From assembly GCA_946902985.2 (NCBI GenBank), contig OX336388.2:292184526-292248525 (forward strand): 64,000 nucleotides of DNA. Direction: 5' to 3'. Shown here in pieces: positions 41,948 through 52,286 of the stretch. The stretch is from Meconema thalassinum (taxonomy: Eukaryota > Arthropoda > Insecta > Orthoptera > Tettigoniidae). Position 1 is the stretch's first letter. The number at the start of each line of letters is the position of its first letter. The notes beneath the pieces were generated by a model. The model saw nothing but the letters and a program-made list of their open reading frames with translations. It did not search any database and was not told the DNA's origin. The translations under genes were made by a program, and so were the position numbers.

Positions 41948-42340
41948 GGCTTCGGTGACGTAGCCTAGCTGGTAGCATGCTGAACTTCTATGCCCAAGGT
42001 CGCGGGTTACAAGTCGGCTGAAGTCGTCGGATTTTCAAAGAGCGCTGAAAATCCCTCAGTATGCTTTCCTTCAGAGGGGAAGTCCAACTTTCGTTGCAAG
42101 TTGCTGGTTGCGGTGGCATCTAGTAACCAAGTTCACAGCTAGGTGTCGTTGACGGTATATTTGGTATCAACATTAGGAACTACTACTTGAAATTGACGGT
42201 CTGCAGTCCTTACCTGAATTACAGACTAATACAGCCATTACAATTAACACCGTTTATCAGACATATTCTACACACACCCAAAGTACACGGGGTTACATGA
42301 CCGCGTTGTCGCAGCCCTAAACTGAGGAACCAACCAACAT
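41948..42340 (+). mobile_element. SINE family A (copy 5)
   Basis: It has the head GGTAGCATGCTGAACTTCTA, body and distal tail. It is at the same position in the block as copy 2, so both descend from one insertion. Confidence 0.8.
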
Positions 42341-42680
42341 CTTTGCGGGAGATAAAATTTCATGTGAAGAAGTAACAGACTGTTAGATAGTTACACATCA
42401 GTTCCAAACCTTGCATAAGGACGGTGTGATCACAAGTATATAAATGGACCCCAAATGACAAGAAGGTTACTGTCCCCATAAGACAATAAAATGTTAAAAA
42501 TATGCATAGTAAGACGAAAAAAAGTTAATTGAGCTCCAATTACATTGTAAAATACTTTCTCGCAATAAATGAGGTTTGATCCTTCTACGAAAACCTGCAT
42601 ATTTTGCCTATTACAGTCTATCCCATAGTTTGCCCGGTGAAATCTACCTCCGCCTTCCGGTGTGCCGAGAGGAATTTTTA

Positions 42681-43225
42681 CAGCTTAAGTTGGTTCAGTG
42701 ATAACCTTATAACCGTCTGGAAACTTTCACAGTAATGTAATAATTGGAATTGCATTGCGTCTTAAAGAAATAGATGGACCTGTGAGATTCTGTTACCATG
42801 GTTACCGTGTTGCATTCTTTCATTGTAAATATACAGGTTTTAAGGTATTTATTTAATTGTGAGGCATTTAAAAAGTAAGTGAGTGCGTTTCGCTTACGCA
42901 CTGGGTTATGCTGAACCTGTAGGTATATGTGTAGGTTGGTGTTAATGGGACTTAAAACTGGAATGGGACCTTAGCAGAATAATATAGGGAGGGATGAAAC
43001 TTAACAATACAAGTTCATAAAACTAATAGACGTCATATTTATTAAGAATATAAATATGTTGCGGAATCTCCTGCGATAAATGGAGGCAATCATGTTCATG
43101 TTAAGACCTCGGTGTAATTTTGACCGAATTTCCGAACGCGAGACTTGATACGGTGGCACTTTGATAGGTGTCTGGATCATACAGGGACCTAACGCCGGTC
43201 CTATTTCATCTGCGGTAGGCTATGT
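42681..43225. other. Unassigned AT-rich stretch
   Basis: No coding domain, tRNA boxes or transposon termini were recognised. The short ORF at 42707-42901(-) is unsupported. Confidence 0.4.
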
Positions 43226-43453
43226 CTACCGCCGTGTGATTTTGGGATGATTAGCGTATCTCTGATGATATCGGGTACGAAAGAGGGCTTGATCACTCGG
43301 TTGTTTGGCAGCATTTATGTATGCTAAAAGCATATCTTGACGTCTAACAGAAAGATGTGCAACGCCCAATTCAGTGAGTGGGTTAGATTTCGGGCTAGTC
43401 TTGAAAGCACCAGTAGCCAACCTAACACCAGTATGATGGATACTCTTCAGCAA
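43226..43453 (-). pseudogene. Jockey-type LINE C-terminal fragment
   Basis: The open stretch reads LKSIHHTGVRLATGAFKTSP, then LTELGVAHLSVRRQ. It matches the region of Jockey-superfamily ORF2 after the RT (LdPIHHqGLRLaLGAFRTSP). There is no RT core beside it. Confidence 0.75.
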
Positions 43454-43829
43454 TTTGAAGGTTGTCGGGTTTACTGAACCGTATGTCGCAGAAGGGGACA
43501 GGACGAGTGCTGCACTATGTATTGTCGCTATTCAATTTCCTGAGATATCGCTTTCGTTAAGAGGCAGCAAGCGCCACACAAAGGCAATGCAGCATTATTC
43601 AGGGTGTAGATGGAGCGAACCAAGTCCACAGAAATGAACAACGGAGGTTTTCGCTAATGAAAAGCGAAACTTTTGGTCGGTAGACCATCTGTCGAATATG
43701 CTATCGTGTTTCCAGAGCTGTAATGTAATGTAAAGCGAAGTGTGGGCGCAGCGACGGGAACTACAGTATTGAGTGTGTTACTGCGACAATGTCCTCCGGA
43801 ATCTCACACGGAAGTCGGGACTTCCTGTC
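43454..43829. other. Unassigned stretch
   Basis: No feature is recognised. It may include decayed LINE sequence continuing from 43453. Confidence 0.35.
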
Positions 43830-44340
43830 GACTCTCTTGGTCAACTCTTGTTCTCTTTCTACCCCCGACGGTATTTGGGTATCTGAGTCCTAAGGAGTCT
43901 TTCACATTCCCGCCTTAATTGGCCCTTGTCTCATCTTTCCTGATACCCTCATTCTTCGAGGGGTCAGCCTTCTTATTCTTTTCATGTTAGCCTATCTCCT
44001 GCCTTCAGAACAAGGCCCTCAAGGAGGCAGGGTGTGTGTAGCCCCACCGCTTCTGGTGCACCCTGGATAGTGCTACACCCCCAAGGGCTCATGACTGGTG
44101 AGTTTGGGAGTTGGCGATCCCGAGAGATTCCTGATCTGTGTCCGTTTTGTCCCCTTTTCCCTCTGGCCTTTGGGCGGGCGCTCTCCTCTTTCCCCTTCAT
44201 ATCTGCCTTTCATGGCTCTCCATTCTTCCAAGTCCCTCAATCCTCATTCTTCGAGGGTTGAGGGCATTTCTTTTCTTCCTGTCCCTTATTTGCCATATCC
44301 TTTATTTGTTTACCATTTCTTCTTCTATTATGTAAGTTTG
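43830..44340 (+). repeat. Dispersed repeat, copy 2
   Basis: It shares ordered blocks with 34720-35040. It extends further 3' into a pyrimidine-rich segment with a repeated CCTCATTCTTCGAGGG (43944 and 44241). Plus-strand ORFs here are pyrimidine-rich artefacts. Confidence 0.7.
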
Positions 44341-44926
44341 TAGTTAGGATTTAAGAGTATGCCGTCTTTAGGCTAGTCCATTTGCGCCTCCTCAATAGTT
44401 CACATTTGCTTAATACATTCGTTTTATACAACAAAAGGATGGAGTTCATTGGCGTTTTCAACTTTTTAAACATAAAGTTCAGTTTAGATAAAACTACAAT
44501 TTTAATGCTTTACATAATAAATTATATAATGAAATTAGATGTCTACTTGTTGTTGTTTTTTTACTTCTTTTAAGATTCTTTAAAAAAGGAATGGGTTTCA
44601 AACTTAATTAATTAATTTGTTCTTGGAGATCAGTGATCACTATTTTACACATATTTGTATATTTTAATACTAATTAATTACTATCTTTTTCGTAATTGAA
44701 GAACTGTGTTCAATTTGAATTAAGTTGTCCTACACGGTGAAATGAAATTACACAAAATGTAGTTAATTACTGGATTATTTGTTGAAAAATAAACAAACTT
44801 CTCTAAAGCAACTCACCCCACGTAATCTTGATGTTCAAATTTCCATAAATTTCTTAATGGCAAACTCCATAATAATGTACTCATATGAAAGTGTTTCTGT
44901 TGTATTTGTGAATTTGTATTATGTTA
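44341..44926. other. AT-rich unassigned stretch
   Basis: Very AT-rich, no domains, with short chance ORFs only. Confidence 0.4.
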
Positions 44927-44955
44927 TCATCATCATCATCATCATCATCATCATC
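44927..44955. repeat. (ATC)n microsatellite
   Basis: About nine ATC units lie directly beside the 3' side of the minus-strand LINE relic at 44985-45560. This fits the microsatellite tails of some LINE families. Confidence 0.85.
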
Positions 44956-45560
44956 TTCCTTCCAAGTATTGGGCCAAATGTCCCGTTACGGTCTTGCACT
45001 TTCCCTCCATCTCTTCATCGGACGTCCTATCGATCTATTTCCCCGTGGCTGGTAGCGAAGGATCTCCTTTGGTAATCTTCCAGGTTCCATCCTTTAGACA
45101 TGATGCTTCCAGTTCTCTTGGTAGTCACAAATTAATGCAGTTATTGGTTTCACTTTTAGTTCCTTCAGCACATCCTCGTTTCTCTTATGATCCCATTTAG
45201 TATAGCCTGCTGTTCGGCGCATAAAGGTCATTTCGCGTGCTGTGAGTCTGGAGATGTCCTGAGATCTTATTGTCCATGCCTCGCTGCCATAGCACAGGGT
45301 TGGTCTGGCTAATGCGTATGCCTTTGGACAAGAGATGGCTTCATGACATGATTAATAATTCCTGTTCTTCTGGTATAATTAGTTATTTTTGCAGTTATGT
45401 CTCGTTCTTCTTGAAAAGATAAATGATATCCTACATTCTTGAATTCGTTAACTCTTTCTAAAATTTAACCATCCAGACAAATTTTACTGGGGATAGGGTC
45501 CTTACCCTTAAAGGCCATTACTTTAGTCTTTTCAGTAGAAATTTTATAATTTTAGAAAGT
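44956..45560 (-). mobile_element. Decayed LINE, C-terminal half of ORF2
   Basis: In broken minus-strand frames I can read STEKTKVMAFKGKDP, then LERVNEFKNVGYHLSF (the FKYLG-type box after the RT), RRTGIINHVMK and a downstream TSDEEMEGK. Several stops and frame changes make it dead. Confidence 0.65.
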
Positions 45561-45754
45561 AGGCTATGTAGAAGGACTAAAACATATTTTTAAGTAACTT
45601 GTATTCTTAAATTCGTACGGAAAATATTATTAACGTTCAAATACTTCATTTTAGCTTTTTAATAAATTGCCAAACTGCCGCCCCTGAAAATGTGCCGCGC
45701 TAGGCTGTAGCCTACTTATCCTATTTAGAAATACGGCCCTGACTATCATCCAAA

Positions 45755-45810
45755 CCATTAGGGGCCGATAACCTAGATGTTAGGCCCCTTAGAACAACAA
45801 TTATCATCAT
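45755..45810. repeat. Dispersed GGGGCCGATAACCTAGATGT motif
   Basis: AGGGGCCGATAACCTAGATG plus TTAGGCCCC is followed by ACAACAATTATCATCATC. It looks like the end of a dispersed retroposon family. Its reverse complement shares TAACATCTAGGT with the satellite core at 26.2-27.7 kb. Confidence 0.5.
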
Positions 45811-46099
45811 CATGGTTCTGACTACTGTTGGCTATGTGGGCGTGCGAATTCTTACTCTTGGGTAACGTACAAAATAAAGCTGGTGTTTCCTTGTTTTCCT
45901 ACGCCTTTGTCCCATCGCTCATAAATATGCGATCAATGTAGACCTCAATCTCTCGGAGACTGAATTCATGCATTTAACAATCATCCCTTGCTGCTAAAAC
46001 ATTTTCCACTTGGCATTCAAATATTCCAGAGAAGCCGCGAGGAAATCGTCCCGAGCCCAATTTCTAGAAGCCTGCATTTCGTAAAACAACGGGGCTTCA

Positions 46100-46345
46100 A
46101 GACGAGCTGCGTCCCAGGGAAATTAACTCACACTGATAGCCGTGTGCGTTAAAGCGATCACCACGACTGTGATGGGAGATTGGAGGTTAGAATCACGACG
46201 CTGACCGTAGCTATCCTGAGTGCGGTTTATCCACACTTCCACCAGGAAAATGTCAGGATAGCACCGTATTTCAAGTCCCACACACTACCACAGAAACATT
46301 ACGGGGATAATGACCATGATGTCCCAAGTCACGAAAACGAATCAA
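46100..46345 (+). mobile_element. Degenerate SINE related to family A
   Basis: A weak A/B box pair (TAGCCGTGTGCGTTAAAGCG and GAGGTTAGAATC) is followed by CGGGGATAATGACCATGATG, resembling the distal tail of family A (GGGGCTACATGACCGCGTTG). Confidence 0.35.
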
Positions 46346-47028
46346 CAACATTAAGGGAACCTTGCAGTGTAGATAAGCCAACTATGCAACTGCTTAGTAT
46401 AAGCATAGCGTATAGAAGAGAAAGTGACGCGACTTGTGGAGTTTGTATGATCCAGCCGCTAGGTGGCTCTAGCGTCGGCTAGCGCTGAGTGAGGACGGTA
46501 TCAATACAAGCAGTTGAATGTTACTTTTCAGTAACTGAATGTTATCAGCTTACACTACGTTGTATTAGACAAGATGATCCAAATATAAAATTCTCCGCAC
46601 TGAGTATATACAACGCTAACGTCCGTTGTGTTAATTATGAAACATCAGATTGCGTCAAAGGTTCATATAATAAGGAAATAAAACATTCTGACGGGGGTCA
46701 AAATGTAACTGAATGTGTGAAAATCGTAAAGCTACAGACCATTCACTACTGCACAAATAAAGTAAATATAATATAATACAGTATAATTACAAACTCACCC
46801 ATATAACTTATAGCTCTCAGTTGTCCGAAGCTTTGGACAGCTTACGCGATGATTTTCCAGACTTAGAAGTTGACTGCTCTTTCCTAATTTATTTCGTACG
46901 AAAGAAAAAGCGCACTTCATGAAATGAAAAACGATTTTTCAATAAGGTCCAGTTTATGTTCCATACACCATCAAAAAATCACGGCCCTAAAACAATCTCA
47001 TCAATTCTGTCCTAACACTCATAAAATA

Positions 47029-48493
47029 CACACATCAAAAAAAGTTTTGCATCACCTCGGTTCCAAGAGTTCCGGAACCTTTAAATACAAAGGGAATAGA
47101 GATCAACACAAACAACATTTCAGCTCGTTTTATTGCTCATGAGACCCACACATTGCATGTTGTACCATCATACAGCTAGACTTTCAGCATTTGTGGTCCA
47201 GATTGCAGTACACACCACTACCTCTAATACCCAGTAGCACGTCCTCTTGCATTGATGCATGCCTGTATTCGTCGTGGCATACTATCCACAAGTTCATCAA
47301 GACACTGTTGGTCCAAATTGCCCCACTCCTCAGCGACAATTCGGCGTAAATCTCTCAGAGTGGTTGGTGGGTCAAGACGTCCATAAACAGCCCTTTTCAA
47401 CATATCCCAGGCATGTTCGATAGGGTTCATGTCTGGCGAACATGCTGGCCACTGTAGTCGAGCGATGTCGTTATCTTGAAGGAACGCATTCACAAGATGT
47501 GCACGATGAGGTCGAGAATTGTCGTCCATGAAAACAAATGCCTCTCCAATATTCTGCCGATATGGGTGCACTATGGGTCGGAGGATGTCATTCAGGTATC
47601 GTAAAGCCGTTTCGGAGCCTTCCATGACCACTAGTGGCGTACGTCGGCCCCACATAATGCCACCCCAAAACATCAGGGAACCACCACCTTGCTGCACTCG
47701 CTGGACAGTGTGTCTAAGACGTTCAGCCTGACCAGGGTGCCTCCAAACACGTCTCCGACGATTGTCTGGTTGAAGGCATATGCGACACTCATCGGTGAAG
47801 AGAACGTGATGCCAATTCTGTGGGGTCCATTCAGCATGTTGTTGGGCCCATCTGTACCGCGCTGCATGGTGTCGGGGTTGCAAAGCTGGACCTCGCCATG
47901 GACGTCGGGAGTGAAGTTGCGCATCATGCAGCCTATTGCGCACAGTTTGAGTTGAAACACGACGTCCTGTGGCTGAACGAAACGCATTATTCAACATGGT
48001 GGCATTGCTGTCAGGGTTCCTCCGAGCGGCAATCCGTAAGTAGCGGTCATCCACTACAGTAGTAGCCCTTGGGCGGCCTGAGCGAGGCCTGTCATCGACA
48101 GTTCCTGTATCTCTGTACCTCCTCCATGTCCGAACAACATCGCTTTGGTTCACTCTGAGACGCCTGGAAACTTCCCTTGTTGATAGCCCTTCTTGACACA
48201 AAGTAACAATGCGGACGCGATCGAACTGCGGTATTGACCTTCTAGGCATGGTAGAACTACAGACAACATGAGCAGCGTACCTTCGTCCTGGTGGAATGAC
48301 TGGAACTGATCGGCTGTCGTACCCCCTCCGTCTAATAGGCCCTGCTCATGCATGGTTGTTTACATCTTTGAGCAGTTTTAGTGACATCTATGAACAGTCA
48401 AAGGGACTGTATCTTTGATACAATATACACAGTCAACGTCTATATGCCGGAGATCTGGGAACCGAGGTGATGCAAAACTTTTTTTGATGTGTG
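47029..48493 (-). mobile_element. Apparently intact Tc1 transposon (1,465 bp, TA target)
   Basis: The ends CACACATCAAAAAAAGTTTT and its reverse complement are near-identical over at least 35 bp (extending through GCATCACCTCGGTTCC). A TA dinucleotide lies at 47027-47028 and 48494-48495. It encodes one unbroken transposase. It is inserted in the P-like derivative, whose sequence continues on both sides. Confidence 0.95.
47224..48249 (-). CDS. Tc1 family transposase (DD34E), intact
   Basis: This 341-codon ORF is the usual length for Tc1. N-terminal paired helix-turn-helix domains (STREVSRRLRV, residues 23-33; TQTVRNRL, 100-107) flank a GRPR motif (58-61). The catalytic triad is Asp153 (LFTDEC), Asp243 (FMDDNS) and Glu278 (NPIEH), with 34 residues between the last two. 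The WGG motif (FWGGIMWG) is present. It has no stops or frameshifts and ATG at 48249 follows the upstream leader. It cuts and pastes the element at TA sites. Confidence 0.95.
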   Translation of the reverse strand: MPRRSIPQFDRVRIVTLCQEGLSTREVSRRLRVNQSDVVRTWRRYRDTGTVDDRPRSGRPRATTVVDDRYLRIAARRNPDSNATMLNNAFRSATGRRVSTQTVRNRLHDAQLHSRRPWRGPALQPRHHAARYRWAQQHAEWTPQNWHHVLFTDECRICLQPDNRRRRVWRHPGQAERLRHTVQRVQQGGGSLMFWGGIMWGRRTPLVVMEGSETALRYLNDILRPIVHPYRQNIGEAFVFMDDNSRPHRAHLVNAFLQDNDIARLQWPACSPDMNPIEHAWDMLKRAVYGRLDPPTTLRDLRRIVAEEWGNLDQQCLDELVDSMPRRIQACINARGRATGY

Positions 48494-48499
48494 TATATC

Positions 48500-48780
48500 A
48501 ACCCACAAATTTGAAAGGGAAGATAATTCCATTTCAACGACTACTTCGACCTGTAAAAGAATGTTGAAGACACTGTCAGACGGTTGAGTTAGGTAACTAA
48601 GGGCATTTATTGTGCCAAAGTCCTTTATATTAGTGAAAGTTGCAGCTGTTGTGTGTGACGGCCTTTTTACTTTGAAGGGTTGTTGCACACTTCACACAGC
48701 TGATCCCTTTCCTTAGTTGCTTGACAATATACCCGGCTAGATAGTGTGGGACTGCACCAGGCTTCAAACTCCATCTCTTT
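48500..48780 (-). pseudogene. P-like transposase C-terminal fragment
   Basis: It reads KPGAVPHYLAGYIVKQLRKG, then CVKCATTLQSKKAV and, after a frame change, FTNIKDFGTINALSYLTQPS. The YIAGYVVKKL and CxxC pattern typifies the C-terminal part of THAP9/P-type transposases. It ends at the Tc1 insertion (48493). Confidence 0.6.
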
Positions 48781-48826
48781 CTCGCCATTTCGACTGTCTT
48801 TCCTTCTATAATGAAAGTGTCCGTTT

Positions 48827-49024
48827 TTATAAGGAAATTATCGGAGCAATGTTTGTCGCATAGCCTGCATATGACTTACTTGACAATTTAATGTCTTTCC
48901 TCGGAATGGCCTTAGTCCATTTAAATAAATCATCTTCGGCTTTTGGAGGTCTAAAAAAGTGCCTACCTGTTGCAGATGACTTGTCGTATCCAGATCGGCA
49001 CCCGGGAACAAAACAACACGGCAT
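48827..49024 (-). pseudogene. THAP domain fragment of the P-like element
   Basis: ATG 49022-49024 opens PCCFVPGCRSGYDKSS with the paired Cys of a THAP finger, then RHFFRPPKAEDDLFKWTKAI. The downstream Cys-His pair (CDKH) lies in another frame near 48860, so a frameshift has disrupted the domain. Confidence 0.75.
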
Positions 49025-49489
49025 ATTCACTTACACAGTTTTGTTTGACGAATCTTACCAGGTTATAATTCACTCGACAGCACAAACGTAAAGAAATAAG
49101 TGTAAAGACTTACAAATACTAAACACACCAGTGTCATAACGTATGTATTATTTCACTATCGCTTCTTGATCGCATACACTTTTCAACACCAAGAAATAAG
49201 GACTAAACACGGCAGCATTTCCATGTTTTCAAACTCGCGAGCGCTTAGAAAGTGTCTCCAGCCAGCCACAACCAACCGCTGCGCAGTCTACCGGCGGGCG
49301 CAGCAACTACCCATACTAAAGCACGGCCGACTGAATACGAGCTGCGCTCTATACCGGCCTTGACATTCCCAGTCAGAACCCATGTATAACATGTAATTGT
49401 AAAGTTTCTACTCGTTGCCGGTAGAGCGCACTCCCCTCCCATTATAGGCGCGATAAGGAATCAGCTGTACAGTACGTATATTAAATGTG
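49025..49489. other. Upstream region of the P-like derivative
   Basis: A CpG-richer part (49260-49450) contains GCACGGCCGACTGAAT and CTATACCGGCC. It has an inverted relative at 52415-52500, so it may be part of the element's promoter and terminal region. No coding domain is seen. Confidence 0.4.
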
Positions 49490-50019
49490 TAATCTCAAGA
49501 ACCACTGGATGGATTTTGATGCTGCTTTCACCATTCTGTAAAGGTGATCTCGAGGAAGAGTTGTGTAGAAAATTATTTATTTATGACCAAATGGAGCCAA
49601 GCAGTAACGATTTCAGTGAAAAGGTCGAAAAAATAGCCTGGCGTCCGTGCGCTTTTTAAGCTTACGCTGGGCGAACCGTTAAAAATATCATTATATTATG
49701 AGTGTAAGAATTGTTCAGCGTGAGAAATTCTACAAAAAAGTCCGCGAGAGCATATCTCTATCTTCGATACATCGCCCACTATAAGTGTTTTTAGTTTAGA
49801 CGGGAGGGGCATTTGGCTTGCACCTCGCCATTCTTAAATTACGTCTGACAGGAATTCCTTGCACATTCATAACTGTTCCCGGGCGAAGCCGGGGCGGGTT
49901 GCTAGTGACACTATATAATTATTATCATTATAATTTCCGCATTATCAAAATTAAAATTATATCACAAAATAAAATAGCGTGCTAATAAATCTAAGAGAAA
50001 TTAGACATACCTTGCACCT
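49490..50019 (+). repeat. ~530-bp inverted arm, left (contains a Helitron 3' end)
   Basis: It is an inverted copy of 51752-52286 with scattered differences. At 49875-49905 it has a Helitron-type 3' end on the plus strand (CCCGGGCGAAGCCGGGG, GCGGGTTG, CTAG then T). The similarity continues 110 bases past that end into AT-rich DNA, so the arm is larger than the Helitron fragment. Confidence 0.85.
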
Positions 50020-50039
50020 TCTTCGGGTACAAGGACACT

Positions 50040-50960
50040 ACTCCACCGTCTCATTAAAAGGAAAGAGGATCAAAATTACAGCCGGGAACAAGTAGCAGCT
50101 AATCGTGTGTTGTGTTTTGTGCTAAGAGATCTTTCGACAAATTATCAGATACCGTGTGTCTTCTTTTTCACGAAGCAGCTGTCAGGACGGGATTTACATA
50201 AACTCCTGCTGGACGTTATTCTCGAGGTTGAACAATGCGGTTTCATAATTATAATAACTGTCTCTGACAATCACAAAACTAACACTACAATGATGAGGCA
50301 TTTAGGGGGAGGGAATTTGCAACCAATGGTCAATCACCCATACGACGAGTCTAGGAATGTATTCCCTAGTTTTGATCATTGTCACATTCTAAAAAAAACA
50401 CATTAGAACGCAGTTTCTGTAACGAGAGATGACTGATGGTACTGGAATAATTTCAGGGAAATACTTGTCATTACTATACACAATGCAAAAGGGTGAGATC
50501 GTCAAACCGGTCCGACACCTCACTAAATAACACATCGAACCCACTAAATTTGAAAAAATGAATGTTCGGCGTGCCAAGGAAGTGTTCTCGTCAGAAGTTA
50601 TTGGTGCCATTAGTACACTGAAAGAAAATATAGGCATGCACCCGGAAGCGTACACATTCATGGACGCAGAAGCAACCATTTTTTTTGAAAAACGTTAATA
50701 AATGGTTCGCTATGCATGACGTAAGCATCACATATCATCATATTCAGTCTAGAAATCCAGATAAAGGGCATTTTTTCTCATTAAATGTCAGTCGCCTAAA
50801 CTGGCTAGAGGAATATTTTCTTTCTTACCTTGAAACTTTGAAAGCTGCTAGTAACGCTGCTAGAAAGGACTTCCTGAGTTCTGAGACTTACGAAGCTACC
50901 TATACAATTAATCACGGATTCAGCTGTCCAGTGCATAAGGTATCTTCTAAAATTGGGTAG
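50040..50960 (+). pseudogene. P-like transposase catalytic and C-terminal fragment
   Basis: In broken frames it reads REQVAANRVLCFVLRDLSTN, IPCVFFFTKQLSGRDLH, ECGF-like EQCGFIIIITVSDNHKTN and FPSFDHCHILK (the RNase-H-like core with its SD and FDxxHxLKN boxes). After stops it reads PTKFEKMNVRRAKEVFSSEV and ATIFFEKN, and the ORF at 50685-50960. It lacks a THAP domain and carries several stops, so it is dead. It lies between ~530-bp inverted arms. P transposases use GTP and cut DNA at their inverted ends. Confidence 0.7.
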
Positions 50961-51259
50961 AGAAATGTCGCCAAATATGGGGAGGTTTTTTTATAGGGCT
51001 CACATTAGACATAAGAAGGAACGGAATAATTTTGGAATTCTCACCAATGTAAACCTCAGACGATATACTATGTATATTACAAATATGGGCACGTTTCATG
51101 TTGTAATACCCTCTGATATTATTGTTAACTTTAAAAGTGCACTTTCCCCGTATTAGGCAACCGGGTTTCGTAATATGGGGAGGTGAGAAACCTCACGGTT
51201 TTTATTTATAATAGGTACACTGAATAGTATACCCTACTAATTAAAGCATTAATTCTGAC

Positions 51260-51577
51260 TTTTTTTTTTCGTGTGGCCTCCTGAGAGGCCGAGTGCAGGT
51301 CTTTCTAGTCGACGCCCGTGGGCGACCTGCGCGTCAGGATGAGAGATGGAATGGATGAAGATGAATGAAACTGGGCAAGGATGTGGAAGGAAGCGGCCGT
51401 GGCCTGTTAGAAGGTACCGTCCCAGCATTTGCCTGGTGTTGAAAAATGGGAAACCACGGTAAATCATTTCAAGGACGGCCGACGGTGGGGCTCGAACACA
51501 CGCGTCTACCGAGTCAGCAGAGAGCTTTGCCCCATGGCCTAACGCTGCGCTTTAGCCAGCGTAGCCACTACTGTCGG
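51260..51577 (-). mobile_element. SINE family B (copy 2), 10-bp target duplication
   Basis: This minus-strand copy has its head at 51520-51577 and poly(T) at its left end. The exact duplication TAATTCTGAC lies at 51250-51259 and 51578-51587. A minus-strand ORF over it is spurious. Confidence 0.9.
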
Positions 51578-51751
51578 TAATTCTGACAATGTAATGAAAT
51601 CATGAACACAAATAGTACAAAAATACAAAAATGAATATTTTAAGTAAATAACAGTCCTAGTTTCCTGTTGCCGAACTTCCAAACCGTTCAGCAGAAAAAT
51701 GCATAAACTTTAATGAAAACCGAGTGATTCTGATCGATTTCAACTGTAACG

Positions 51752-52286
51752 AGGTGCAAGGTATGTCTAATTTCTCTTAGATTTATTAGCACGCTATTTT
51801 ATTTTGTGATATAATTTGCATTTTGATATTGTGGGAATTATAATGATAATATAATAGTGTCACTAGCAACCCGCCCCGGCTTCGCCTGGGAACAGTTATG
51901 AATGTGCAAGGAATTCCTGTCAGACGTAATTTAAGAATGGGGAGGTGCAAGCCAAATCCCCCTCCCGTCCAAACTAAAAACACTTATAGTGGGCGATGTA
52001 TCGAAGATAGAGATATGCTCACGCGGACTTTTTTGTACAATTTTTCATGCTGAACAATTCTTACACTCATAGTATATTGATATTTTTAACGGTTTGTCCA
52101 GCGTAAGCTTAAAAAGCGCACGGACGTCAAGTTATTTCTTCGACCTATTCACTGAAATCTAAAATCGTTACTGCTTGGCTCCCTTTGATCATAAATAAAT
52201 TATTTTCTACAGAAATCTTCCTCGATATTACCTGTACAGAATGGTGAAAGCCGCATCAAAATCCATCCAGTGGTTCTCGAGATTAC
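51752..52286 (-). repeat. ~530-bp inverted arm, right (contains a Helitron 3' end)
   Basis: This is the reverse-complement partner of 49490-50019. The Helitron-type end CTAG is at 51863-51866 with the CCGG-rich hairpin at 51875-51895. Both arms share the same insertion flank (TGACACTAT), which argues for one arm copied in inverse orientation. Confidence 0.85.

Larger units (their letters stand above)
40440..42680 (+). repeat. Dispersed repeat block, copy 2
   Basis: It aligns with 5680-6920 plus 9195-9390. It lacks the H1 insertion and so provides the empty site. It gained a 742-bp insertion at 40693-41434. Landmarks are GGGTACCATGTTTCGACTTC and CGGTCGAGTTCGTTAATGGG. Confidence 0.85.
46790..49024 (-). 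mobile_element. Internally deleted P-like (THAP) element carrying a Tc1 insertion
   Basis: The minus strand starts at ATG 49022-49024 with a THAP domain (PCCFVPGC, HFFRPP, KWTKAI). A frameshift near 48870 is followed by LCDKHCSDNF and the closing box LKPGAVP. The frame then jumps directly to a C-terminal P-transposase segment (YLAGYIVKQL, CVKCATTL, an SYLTQPSDSVFNILLQ stretch at 48520-48640). The RNase-H-like middle is missing. It resumes after the Tc1 (below 47027) with FHEVRFFFRTK and ends near 46790. The layout recalls KP-type deletion derivatives. Confidence 0.6.

Noticed and set aside
44034..44343. Three overlapping plus-strand ORFs of 65-81 codons
   Set aside because: Pyrimidine-rich dispersed repeat with no domain or start context. 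The same repeat at 34.8 kb does not keep the frames.
47519..48062. Plus-strand ORFs (70, 88 and 80 codons) inside the Tc1 element
   Set aside because: They are antisense shadows of the intact minus-strand transposase.
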